Shown here: one piece after another, positions 5,267-12,135 of the stretch
Numbering within the stretch: position 1 is the stretch's first letter
Layout of the letters: the number at the start of each line of letters is the position of its first letter
Assembly (NCBI GenBank): GCA_009693345.1
Contig: SHXL01000065.1
Coordinates: 1-12,796 of the forward strand
DNA length: 12,796 bases
DNA from: Betaproteobacteria bacterium
GTDB lineage: Bacteria; Pseudomonadota; Gammaproteobacteria; Burkholderiales; SG8-39
Reading direction: 5' to 3'
Made by a program: the position numbers and the translations under genes
The notes under the pieces: generated by a model
The model's database searches: none
Told to the model about the DNA's origin: nothing
Seen by the model: only the letters and a program-made list of their open reading frames with translations

Positions 5267-7162
5267 AAGATAAGACTCCCTGACGGCTCGGTGAAGGAAT
5301 TCCCCGGGCCCGCCACCGTCGCCGAGGTCGCCCAATCCATCGGCGCGGGCCTCGCGCGCGCCGCGCTCGCCGGCAAGGTGAACGGCAGGCTCGTCGACAC
5401 GAGCCATCGCATCGAGGCCGACGCCGAGCTTGCGATCGTCACGGAAAAGAATCCGGAGGGCGTGGAGATCCTGCGCCACTCCACCGCGCACCTGCTCGCG
5501 CACGCGGTGAAGGAGCTGTTTCCCGAGGCCCAGGTGACCATCGGCCCGGTGATCGAAAACGGCTTCTACTACGACTTCGCCTACAAGCGTCCCTTCACGC
5601 CCGAGGATTTGCTGACGATTGAAAAACGCATGGGCGAATTGGCAAGGGAAGACTTTGTAGTTACGAGAAAAACTCTCTCACGCGACGAAGCGGTGAAGTT
5701 CTTTCGCGAACAGGGAGAAATCTACAAAGCGGAAATCATCCAGTCCATACCGGCCGATCAGGAAATCTCGCTCTATTCCCAGGACAAATTCACCGACCTG
5801 TGCCGTGGGCCGCATGCGCCCTCGACCGGCAAGTTGAAGGTGTTCAAGCTGATGCGCGTCGCGGGCGCCTACTGGCGCGGCGATTCGAAGAACGAGACGC
5901 TGCAGCGCATTTACGGCACCGCCTGGGCGAGGAAGGAGGACCAGGACGCGTATCTGAAGATGCTGGAGGAGGCCGACAAGCGCGACCACCGGCGCCTCGG
6001 CACGCAGCTGGACCTGTTCCACATGCAGGAGGAGGCGCCCGGCCTGGTGTTCTGGCATCCGAAGGGCTGGATCCTGTGGCAGTGCGTGGAGCAGTACATG
6101 CGCCGCATCTACCGGGACAACGGTTACAGCGAGGTGCGCGGCCCCCAGATCCTCGACGTCAGCCTGTGGAAGCGCACCGGGCATTGGGACAATTTCCGCG
6201 AGAACATGTTCTTCACCGAGTCGGAGAAACGCCAGTACGCGGTGAAGCCGATGAACTGCCCCGGCCACATCCTGATCTACAACAAGGGCCTGCGCAGCTA
6301 CCGCGACCTGCCGCTGCGCTACGGCGAGTTCGGCTCCTGCCACCGCAACGAGCCCTCGGGCGCGCTGCACGGCCTGATGCGGGTGCGCGGCTTCACCCAG
6401 GACGACGGCCACATCTTCTGCACCGAGGCGCAGATCCTCGGCGAATGCGTCGCGTACACGGTGCTGCTGCAGAAGGTCTACCGTGACTTCGGCTTCAAGG
6501 AGATCGTCTACAGGATCGCGACGCGGCCCGAAAAGCGCATCGGCTCGGACGCGGTCTGGGACAAGGCCGAGGCGGCGCTCATCGAAGCGCTGCAGCGTTC
6601 CGGGGTCGAGTATGTCCTCTCGCCGGGCGAGGGCGCCTTTTACGGCCCGAAGATCGAGTATTCGCTCAAGGACGCGATCGGCCGCGTCTGGCAGTGCGGC
6701 ACCATGCAGGTGGACTTCAGCATGCCGGGGCTGCTGGGCGCCGAGTACGTCGGCGAGGACAACGCCCGCCATACGCCGGTGATGCTGCACCGGGCGATCG
6801 TGGGGTCGATGGAGCGCTTCCTGGGGATACTCATCGAGAATTTCGGCGGCGCCTTCCCGGTCTGGCTGGCCCCGGAGCAGGCGGTGGTCATAAATGTTTC
6901 CGCAGCCCAGGCCGGGTATGCGGAAAGCGTCGCGGCAAGGCTGCGGCAGGCCGGTTTCCGGGTCAGCGCGGATTTGCGAAACGAGAAAATTTCCTATAAA
7001 ATTCGGGAACATAGCCTGCAGAAGCTGCCCTACCAACTGGTGGTCGGCGACAAGGAAAAGCAGGCTGGAAGCGTGGCTGTGCGCACGCGCAGCGGTGAAG
7101 ACCTGGGGGCCATGGCTCTCGAGGCGTTCATCGAGCGCCTCGGCAACGAGGCGCGCGCGTAG
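5264..7162 (+). CDS. thrS: Threonyl-tRNA synthetase (CTG start)
   Basis: The enzyme charges tRNA-Thr with threonine in the cytosol and edits mischarged Ser. From the CTG at 5264 it is 632 residues (E. coli 642). It has an N-terminal TGS domain (IRLPDGSVKEFPG onward), and an editing domain with HSTAH (H72, H76) and CRGPH (C180, H184). The class II core includes PMNCPGH (zinc ligand C332), FGSCHRNEPSGALHGLMRVR (motif 2), QDDGHIFC (H383) and MLHRAIVGSMERF (H509, motif 3). An anticodon-binding domain closes the C-terminus (DLRNEKISYKIREH). A start at GTG 5291 would remove the first TGS strand. The frame is closed by a TGA at 5234-5236 and has no ATG, GTG or TTG before 5291. An ideal AGGAGGT at 5253-5259 sits four bases before CTG 5264 (ATA 5270 is the other option). 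No clear promoter is visible between the HEPN remnant and the gene. Confidence 0.95.
   Translation: MKIRLPDGSVKEFPGPATVAEVAQSIGAGLARAALAGKVNGRLVDTSHRIEADAELAIVTEKNPEGVEILRHSTAHLLAHAVKELFPEAQVTIGPVIENGFYYDFAYKRPFTPEDLLTIEKRMGELAREDFVVTRKTLSRDEAVKFFREQGEIYKAEIIQSIPADQEISLYSQDKFTDLCRGPHAPSTGKLKVFKLMRVAGAYWRGDSKNETLQRIYGTAWARKEDQDAYLKMLEEADKRDHRRLGTQLDLFHMQEEAPGLVFWHPKGWILWQCVEQYMRRIYRDNGYSEVRGPQILDVSLWKRTGHWDNFRENMFFTESEKRQYAVKPMNCPGHILIYNKGLRSYRDLPLRYGEFGSCHRNEPSGALHGLMRVRGFTQDDGHIFCTEAQILGECVAYTVLLQKVYRDFGFKEIVYRIATRPEKRIGSDAVWDKAEAALIEALQRSGVEYVLSPGEGAFYGPKIEYSLKDAIGRVWQCGTMQVDFSMPGLLGAEYVGEDNARHTPVMLHRAIVGSMERFLGILIENFGGAFPVWLAPEQAVVINVSAAQAGYAESVAARLRQAGFRVSADLRNEKISYKIREHSLQKLPYQLVVGDKEKQAGSVAVRTRSGEDLGAMALEAFIERLGNEARA
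6974..7002 (+). promoter_or_regulatory. Candidate internal promoter in the 3' end of thrS, upstream of infC
   Basis: TTGCGA (6974-6979, four of six) and TAAAAT (6997-7002, five of six) are separated by exactly 17 bases, about 200 bases before the infC start. The codons used here for the conserved ThrS segment NEKISYKI (AAA ATT TCC TAT AAA ATT) are unusually AT-rich for this genome, as if nucleotide sequence were under selection. E. coli also has infC promoters inside thrS. No experimental support exists in this window. Confidence 0.42.
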
Positions 7163-7204
7163 CGGCACAGCCGATTTTTTTGACGAGAAGAGGAGTTTTC
7201 ACCC
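7163..7204 (+). terminator. Small hairpin plus T-tract between thrS and infC (attenuator-like), followed by the infC ribosome binding site
   Basis: CGGC (7163-7166) pairs with GCCG (7170-7173) around ACA, and A plus seven T follow (7174-7181). Four base pairs are weak, but the T-tract is unusual for this GC-rich sequence. Partial termination or pausing before infC is possible. AAGAGGAG at 7188-7195 is the infC Shine-Dalgarno. Confidence 0.3.
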
Positions 7205-7813
7205 ATCGCACTCGAGAGATCGCAACGCATCAACGGGGAAATCACATCGCCGCAGTTGAGGCTGGTGGCGGAAAACGGCGACCAGCTGGGCATCGTGGCA
7301 GTCGCCGATGCGCTGAAGATTGCGGAAGAGCAGAACGTGGATCTGGTCGAAATCGCGCCGCTCGCCGTGCCGCCGGTCTGCAAGCTGATGGACTACGGCA
7401 AGTTCCGCTACCGCGAGCAGAAGAAGGCCCACGAGGCCAAGCTCAAGCAGAAGCAGATCCAGGTCAAGGAAATAAAATTCCGCCCCAACACCGATGATGG
7501 CGACTACAACATCAAGGTCGGCAAGCTGGTGCAGTTCCTCGAGGAAGGCGATAAGGCGAAGGTGACCTTGCGCTTCCGCGGGCGCGAGATGGCGCACCAG
7601 GAATTCGGCGTGCGGCTGCTGGAGCGGGTGCGCAAGGATCTGGAACCGGTTGCGATCATCGAACAGTTTCCCCGGCTCGAAGGCCGGCAGATGGTGATGG
7701 TGCTGGCGCCGAAGAAGAAGGTGGTGCCGGTGAAAGGGCCGAAGAAGCCGGCGGTCGAGAAAGCGCCGAAGGAAGCGAAGAAGGTAGAAGCAAAACCCGC
7801 CACGGCGGGGTAA
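7205..7813 (+). CDS. infC: Translation initiation factor IF-3 (ATC start)
   Basis: IF3 binds the 30S subunit, prevents premature 50S joining and rejects wrong start codons. The reading ALERSQRINGEITSPQLRL directly after ATC at 7205-7207 is the standard IF3 N-terminus. A strong Shine-Dalgarno (AAGAGGAG, 7188-7195) lies nine bases upstream, and there is no ATG or GTG that would keep this segment, so a rare ATC start is required. The protein is 202 residues: N-domain (about 10-75, with LVEIAPLAVPPVCKLMDYGK), a Lys-rich linker, and C-domain (about 88-170, with KEIKFRPNTDDGDYNIKVGK and FRGREMAHQEFG). A Lys/Ala/Pro-rich tail of about 32 residues makes it longer than the 180 residues of E. coli IF3. 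In E. coli the AUU start makes infC self-limiting through IF3 discrimination; the ATC here suggests the same control. Confidence 0.95.
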   Translation: MALERSQRINGEITSPQLRLVAENGDQLGIVAVADALKIAEEQNVDLVEIAPLAVPPVCKLMDYGKFRYREQKKAHEAKLKQKQIQVKEIKFRPNTDDGDYNIKVGKLVQFLEEGDKAKVTLRFRGREMAHQEFGVRLLERVRKDLEPVAIIEQFPRLEGRQMVMVLAPKKKVVPVKGPKKPAVEKAPKEAKKVEAKPATAG

Positions 7814-7830
7814 TCAACAGGAGCAATGCT

Positions 7831-8031
7831 GTGCCGAAGATGAAGACGAAAAAGTCCGCCGCGAAGCGGTTCAAGGTCCGCCCGGGCGGCACGATCAAGC
7901 GCGGGCAGGCGTTCAAGCGCCACATCCTTACCAAGAAGTCGACGCAAACGAAGCGCAAGCTGCGCGGCATCACCAACGTTCACGACAGCGACAAGCGGGC
8001 CGTCCGCATGATGCTGCCGTACTCGGGTTGA
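7831..8031 (+). CDS. rpmI: 50S ribosomal protein L35 (GTG start)
   Basis: The protein has 66 residues and begins MPKMKTKKSAAKRFKVRPGG, the conserved L35 signature. It is strongly basic throughout (KRHILTKKSTQTKRKLRG) and ends MMLPYSG, the normal length and end for L35. The start is GTG at 7831, with AGGAG at 7819-7823 seven bases upstream. An ATG at 7826 is out of frame and leads to only five codons. L35 is a small 50S protein bound to 23S rRNA. It sits 17 bp after infC and 10 bp before rplT. In E. coli L20 represses this pair by binding the infC-rpmI mRNA; I could not identify that structure with confidence here. Confidence 0.95.
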   Translation: MPKMKTKKSAAKRFKVRPGGTIKRGQAFKRHILTKKSTQTKRKLRGITNVHDSDKRAVRMMLPYSG

Positions 8032-8041
8032 GGGGCGCGCC

Positions 8042-8401
8042 ATGCCAAGAGTCAAACGCGGAGTAACGGCGCGCGCGCGCCACAAGAAAGTACTCACCAA
8101 GGCCAAGGGTTTCCGCGGCCGCCGCGGCAACGTTTTCCGCGTCGCCAAGGAAGCGGTGATGAAGGCGGGCCAGTACGCCTACCGCGACCGCCGCACTCGC
8201 AAGCGCGACATCCGCGCGCTCTGGATCACGCGCATCAATGCCGCCGTGCGGGAACTGGGCATGAGCTACAGCGCGTTCATGGCCGGGATGAAGAAAGCCA
8301 AGATCGAGATCGATCGCAAGGTGCTCGCCGACCTCGCGGTGCTCGACAAGCCTGCGTTCGCCAAAATCGCGGGTCAGATCAAGGCAAGCCTCGCGCACTG
8401 A
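8042..8401 (+). CDS. rplT: 50S ribosomal protein L20
   Basis: The protein has 119 residues (E. coli 118) and begins MPRVKRGVTARARHKKVLTK. It has a long, highly basic N-terminal helix (AKGFRGRRGNVFRVAKEAVM, YAYRDRRTRKRDIRALWI) and the globular C-domain with INAAVRELGMSYSAFM. L20 is an early 50S assembly protein bound to 23S rRNA. In E. coli it is also the translational repressor of rpmI-rplT. GAGGGG just before the ATG serves as Shine-Dalgarno. Its TGA (8399-8401) overlaps the CTG start of pheS as CTGA, so no space exists for a pheM-type leader peptide and attenuator of the enterobacterial kind. Confidence 0.96.
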   Translation: MPRVKRGVTARARHKKVLTKAKGFRGRRGNVFRVAKEAVMKAGQYAYRDRRTRKRDIRALWITRINAAVRELGMSYSAFMAGMKKAKIEIDRKVLADLAVLDKPAFAKIAGQIKASLAH

Positions 8402-9414
8402 ATAATCTCGAAGAAATAGTCGGTCGCGCCCGCGCGGAGTTCGCCGCCGCCGCCGATCCCGCGTCGCTCGAGAACGTCAAGGCGCGATACCTCGGCAAGG
8501 CCGGGAAACTGACCGTGCTTTTGAAGTCGCTCGGGACGCTTTCCGCTGAAGAACGCAAGAGCGCCGGCCAGGCCATAAACGCCGCGAAGCAAGATGTCGA
8601 ATCGGCGCTGGATCTTCGCCGCGCCGACCTCGCGCTGGCAAGGATGGAGGCGCGCCTCGCCGAGGAAGCGCTGGATGTGACGCTGCCGGGCCGCGGCCGC
8701 GGCCGCGGCGGCCTGCACCCGATCAGCCGCACCTGGCGCCGCATCGAGGAGATTTTCGGCTCGATCGGCTTCGAGGTCGCCGACGGCCCGGAAATCGAGA
8801 CCGACTGGCACAACTTCACCGCGCTGAACAATCCGGAGAACCATCCGGCGCGCTCGATGCAGGACACCTTCTACGTGGACCTGGACGATGAGCACGGCAA
8901 GCCGCTCCTGCTGCGCACGCATACCAGCCCCATGCAGGTGCGCTACGCCCGCATGCATAAACCACCGATCAAGGTGATCGCGCCGGGCCGCACCTATCGC
9001 GTGGACTCGGACGCGACCCATTCGCCGATGTTCCACCAGGTCGAGGGGCTGTGGATCGACGAGGACATCAGCTTCGCGGATCTCAAGGGCGTGTACGTCG
9101 ATTTCCTGCGCCGCTTCTTCGAGTCCGACGACATGCAGGTGCGCTTCCGGCCGTCGTACTTCCCGTTCACCGAGCCTTCGGCGGAAATTGACCTGCAGTT
9201 CGCCTCCGGCCCGCTCAAGGACCGCTGGCTGGAATTGTCCGGCGCGGGGCAGGTGCATCCGCAGGTGGTGCGCAATTTCGGCCTCGACCCCGAGCGCTAC
9301 ATCGGATTCGCGTTCGGTTCTGGGCTCGAGCGCCTGACGATGCTGCGCTATGGCATCGACGACCTGCGCCTGTTCTTTGACGGCGACCTGCGTTTCCTGA
9401 GGCAATTCTCATGA
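8398..9414 (+). CDS. pheS: Phenylalanyl-tRNA synthetase alpha subunit (CTG start)
   Basis: This is the catalytic subunit of the (alpha-beta)2 enzyme that charges tRNA-Phe. From CTG 8398 it has 338 residues (E. coli 327). It has an N-terminal coiled-coil arm (NNLEEIVGRARAEFAAAADP to about residue 95), then LPGRGRGRGGLHPISRTW, and motif 1 around GFEVADGPEIETDWHNF. Motif 2 is LLRTHTSPMQVRYAR followed by GRTYRVDSDATHSPMFHQVE. Motif 3 is GFAFGSGLERLTMLRYGIDD, with the Ala that lines the Phe pocket in the usual FAFG context. The next in-frame standard start, GTG 8515, would remove 39 residues of the tRNA-binding arm. The frame upstream within rplT contains no ATG, GTG or TTG for at least 57 bases. 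The CTG overlaps the rplT stop (CTGA), so translation is probably coupled. The 3' end overlaps pheT by ATGA. Confidence 0.95.
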   Translation: MNNLEEIVGRARAEFAAAADPASLENVKARYLGKAGKLTVLLKSLGTLSAEERKSAGQAINAAKQDVESALDLRRADLALARMEARLAEEALDVTLPGRGRGRGGLHPISRTWRRIEEIFGSIGFEVADGPEIETDWHNFTALNNPENHPARSMQDTFYVDLDDEHGKPLLLRTHTSPMQVRYARMHKPPIKVIAPGRTYRVDSDATHSPMFHQVEGLWIDEDISFADLKGVYVDFLRRFFESDDMQVRFRPSYFPFTEPSAEIDLQFASGPLKDRWLELSGAGQVHPQVVRNFGLDPERYIGFAFGSGLERLTMLRYGIDDLRLFFDGDLRFLRQFS

Positions 9415-11789
9415 ATGTCCCAGAGAATTGGCTTCGGGATTTTGTGGCAATAAAAATAACCACGGAAAAACTGGCCCATCTTCTGACGATGTCCGGGCTG
9501 GAAGTCGAGTCCTTCGCTCCAGTCTCGCCGCTGTTCAGCGGCGTCGTGGTGGGCGAGATTCTCGCGGTCGAGCGCCACCCGAACGCCGACAAGCTGACGG
9601 TTTGCACGGTTAACGCGGGCAAAGAGAAGCTGAAAGTTGTTTGTGGCGCCCCGAATGTCCGGGCGGGCATGAAGGCTCCCCTGGCTTTGGCGGGAACAAG
9701 GCTCGGGAAAATAGAAATCAAGGCCGCTTTCCTGCGAGGCGTAGACAGCCAGGGGATGCTCTGTTCCGCGAAGGAACTCGGGCTCTCGGACGATCATTCC
9801 GGCCTGCTGGAACTCGCGGCGGAGGCGAAGCCGGGCGACGACGTCTACAAGGTGCTCGAACTTGGCGAGCACGTCCTGACCTTCAAGCTGACGCCGAACC
9901 GCGCCGACTGTCTTTCGGTTCTGGGAATCGCGAGGGAAGTCGCAGCGCTTACCGGGACCGAGCTGAAAAAGCCGGACATCAGGAAAATTCCCGCAAAGAA
10001 CGATTCCGCCCATGCCGTCGAGATTTCCGATGCCGACGGCTGCGGCCGCTTCGCCGGGCGCGTGATCCGCAACGTGAATGCCGCGGCGCCGACGCCGGCG
10101 TGGATGCGCCGGCGCCTCGAGCGCGCCGGCCAGCGCTCGATCTCGGCGCTGGTGGACGTCACCAACTACGTGATGCTCGAGCTCGGCCGGCCGCTGCACG
10201 TCTACGACCAGGACAAGCTGCGCGGCGCGATCGACGTGCGCTGGGGCCGCAAGGGCGAGAAGGTCCTGTTGCTGAACGGGGAGGAAGTCGACGTGGATGC
10301 AGGCGTGCTGTGCATCACCGACGACTCCGGGCCGATCGGTCTGGCCGGCATCATGGGCGGCGAAACGACCAAGGCGGAAAGCACGACGCGGAACCTGTTC
10401 CTGGAATCGGCGTTCTTCTTCCCGGAGGCAATCGCGGGGCGCACGCGGCGCTACAACTTCGCGAGCGATGCGTCGCACCGGTTCGAGCGCGGCGTGGACT
10501 TCGGCAACAACGTCGACGGCATCGAGCGCGCGACGCAGCTGATCCTGGAGATCTGCGGCGGCGAGCCGGGGCCGACGGTGGACCTGGTCAAGCGCCTGCC
10601 CGAGCGAAAGCCGGTGAGCATGCGCGTGGCGCGCGCGCAGAAGGTCATCGGCATGCCGATTCCGGAAACCGAGATGAAATCTGTTTTTCACCGTCTGGGT
10701 TTTGATTTCAGGATTGAAAACAGGATTTTCGTCGTAACCCCGCCTTCCCATCGCTTCGACCTCGAGATCGAGGAGGACCTGATCGAGGAGGTGGCGCGCG
10801 TCCACGGCTTCGACAACATCCCGGCGCATCCGCCGCGCGCGCCTGCAAAGATGCACGCGGCGCCCGAGGCGCAGCGCTCGCTGCACACAGTGCGCGAAAG
10901 GGTCGCGGCCTGCGATTACCAGGAGACCATCAACTTCGCTTTCGTCGAACCAGCCTGGGAGGCGGACCTCGCGGGCGAGGCAAATCCGGTGCGCCTGCTC
11001 AATCCGATTGCCAGTCAGGCCTCCGTAATGCGCACGACGTTGCTTGGCTCGCTGATCGCCAATGTCCGCACCAACCACGCCCGAAAACTCGGACGCATCC
11101 GCGTGTTCGAGATCGGGCGCGTGTACCTGCGCGCCGCCGCCGCCGCCGGGCCGCTCTCGGTGGCAGGCCTGCAGCAGCCGGTGCGCGTTGCGGGCGCCGC
11201 TTTCGGGCCGGCGCTGGACGAGCAGTGGGGCAGCGCGGGGCGCGCCGTCGATTTCTTCGACATGAAGGCGGACGTGGAAGCCATCTGCGCGCCCCGGCGC
11301 CTGCGCTTCGAGGCGGCGGCGCATCCGGCGCTGCATCCGGGACGCTCCGCTCGCGTGCTGAGCGAAGGATCGCAGGCAGGCTGGCTGGGCGAGCTGCATC
11401 CGCGCTGGCAGCAGAAGTACGAATTGCCGCAGCCGGTGTTGCTGTTCGAACTGGAGGCGGGCTGCGTCACCCAGGCGCCGCTGCCCCAGCCAACGCAGCC
11501 CTCGCGCTTCCCGCCGGTGGTGCGGGATATCGCCCTGCTGGTGGACGCAGGCCTCCTCGCGCAGGCCTTCCTGGACGCCCTCCAGGCCGAAAAACCGGCC
11601 ATCGTGCAGGACGTAGGGATATTCGATCTGTACCAGGGCCAGAGCCTGCCGCCAGGGAAGAAAAGCCTTGCGTTCCGGGTAGTTATGCAAGATACTGAAC
11701 GAACCCTCACGGATACGGAGGCCGACTCGGCGCGCGATGCGCTGGTTGAGCTGTGGGGACGGCGCTTCGGCGCCAAATTGCGTGCATAA
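9411..11789 (+). CDS. pheT: Phenylalanyl-tRNA synthetase beta subunit
   Basis: The protein has 792 residues (E. coli 795). An N-terminal segment NVPENWLRDFV is followed by a tRNA-bind (OB) domain at about 40-150 (RHPNADKLTVCTVNAGKEKL, CGAPNVRAGMKAPLALAG). Next are the B3/B4 editing region at about 210-380 (VDVTNYVMLELGRPLHVYD, GIMGGETTKAES, RRYNFASDASHRFERGVD) and B5 at about 400-475 (SHRFDLEIEEDLIEEVARVH). The catalytic-like domain follows (NPIASQASVMRTTLLGSL). The C-terminal ferredoxin-fold anticodon-binding domain is at about 695-790 (RFPPVVRDIALLV, SLAFRVVMQDTERTLTDTE). The beta subunit clears mischarged Tyr-tRNA-Phe and binds the tRNA. The start ATG overlaps the pheS stop as ATGA. The first 70 bases and a patch at 10672-10740 are AT-rich compared with the rest. 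Confidence 0.97.
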   Translation: MNVPENWLRDFVAIKITTEKLAHLLTMSGLEVESFAPVSPLFSGVVVGEILAVERHPNADKLTVCTVNAGKEKLKVVCGAPNVRAGMKAPLALAGTRLGKIEIKAAFLRGVDSQGMLCSAKELGLSDDHSGLLELAAEAKPGDDVYKVLELGEHVLTFKLTPNRADCLSVLGIAREVAALTGTELKKPDIRKIPAKNDSAHAVEISDADGCGRFAGRVIRNVNAAAPTPAWMRRRLERAGQRSISALVDVTNYVMLELGRPLHVYDQDKLRGAIDVRWGRKGEKVLLLNGEEVDVDAGVLCITDDSGPIGLAGIMGGETTKAESTTRNLFLESAFFFPEAIAGRTRRYNFASDASHRFERGVDFGNNVDGIERATQLILEICGGEPGPTVDLVKRLPERKPVSMRVARAQKVIGMPIPETEMKSVFHRLGFDFRIENRIFVVTPPSHRFDLEIEEDLIEEVARVHGFDNIPAHPPRAPAKMHAAPEAQRSLHTVRERVAACDYQETINFAFVEPAWEADLAGEANPVRLLNPIASQASVMRTTLLGSLIANVRTNHARKLGRIRVFEIGRVYLRAAAAAGPLSVAGLQQPVRVAGAAFGPALDEQWGSAGRAVDFFDMKADVEAICAPRRLRFEAAAHPALHPGRSARVLSEGSQAGWLGELHPRWQQKYELPQPVLLFELEAGCVTQAPLPQPTQPSRFPPVVRDIALLVDAGLLAQAFLDALQAEKPAIVQDVGIFDLYQGQSLPPGKKSLAFRVVMQDTERTLTDTEADSARDALVELWGRRFGAKLRA

Positions 11790-11823
11790 TATAAAAAAAT
11801 AATAGAACTATCAGGGAGTTGTA
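11790..11823 (+). promoter_or_regulatory. AT-rich ihfA leader with an IHF-consensus match overlapping the Shine-Dalgarno
   Basis: The 34-base gap between pheT and ihfA is strongly AT-rich, with seven consecutive A at 11793-11799. TATCAGGGAGTTG at 11809-11821 matches the IHF consensus WATCARNNNNTTR at every defined position and contains the ihfA Shine-Dalgarno (AGGGAG, 11813-11818). Known IHF sites often have an A/T tract upstream of the core, as here. A weak promoter-like pair, TTGCGT (11778-11783) and TAATAG (11800-11805), is also possible. Binding is not shown. Confidence 0.45.
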
Positions 11824-12135
11824 ATGACTTTGACCAAGGCAGAACTGGCCGATCTTTTATTTGAAAAGGTCGGTCTGAACAAGCGCGAGGCAAAGGATAT
11901 GGTCGAGGCGTTCTTCGAGGAGATTCGAGGGGCGCTGGAACGGGGCGAGAGTGTCAGGCTTTCGGGCTTCGGCAACTTCCAGCTGCGCGACAAGCCGCAG
12001 CGCCCGGGCCGCAACCCCAAGACCGGCGAGGAAATTCCGATCAGCGCTCGCCGCGTGGTTACCTTCCACGCCAGCCAGAAGCTGAAAGCCATGGTCGAGA
12101 AGTCGCGCCATGGAGCCAAGCCGCAGGAAAGTTGA
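11824..12135 (+). CDS. ihfA: Integration host factor subunit alpha
   Basis: The protein has 103 residues and is a DNA-bending HU/IHF-fold protein that pairs with IHF beta. It begins MTLTKAELADLLFEKVGLNK and carries the alpha-subunit features SVRLSGFGNFQLRDKPQRPG followed by RNPKTGEEIPISARRVVTFH. The latter contains P65, which intercalates into DNA at the tip of the beta arm. The order pheT-ihfA matches that in E. coli. AGGGAG lies five bases before the ATG. The last 26 bases overlap the start of the MerR-type gene. Confidence 0.95.
   Translation: MTLTKAELADLLFEKVGLNKREAKDMVEAFFEEIRGALERGESVRLSGFGNFQLRDKPQRPGRNPKTGEEIPISARRVVTFHASQKLKAMVEKSRHGAKPQES

Noticed and set aside
5678..7168. Minus-strand frame of about 500 codons opposite thrS
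   Set aside because: thrS is unambiguous here. The antisense frame has no recognisable domain and is explained by third-position GC.
9348..11690. Minus-strand frame of 780 codons opposite pheT
   Set aside because: It is antisense to the complete PheT, with no recognisable domain and atypical composition.
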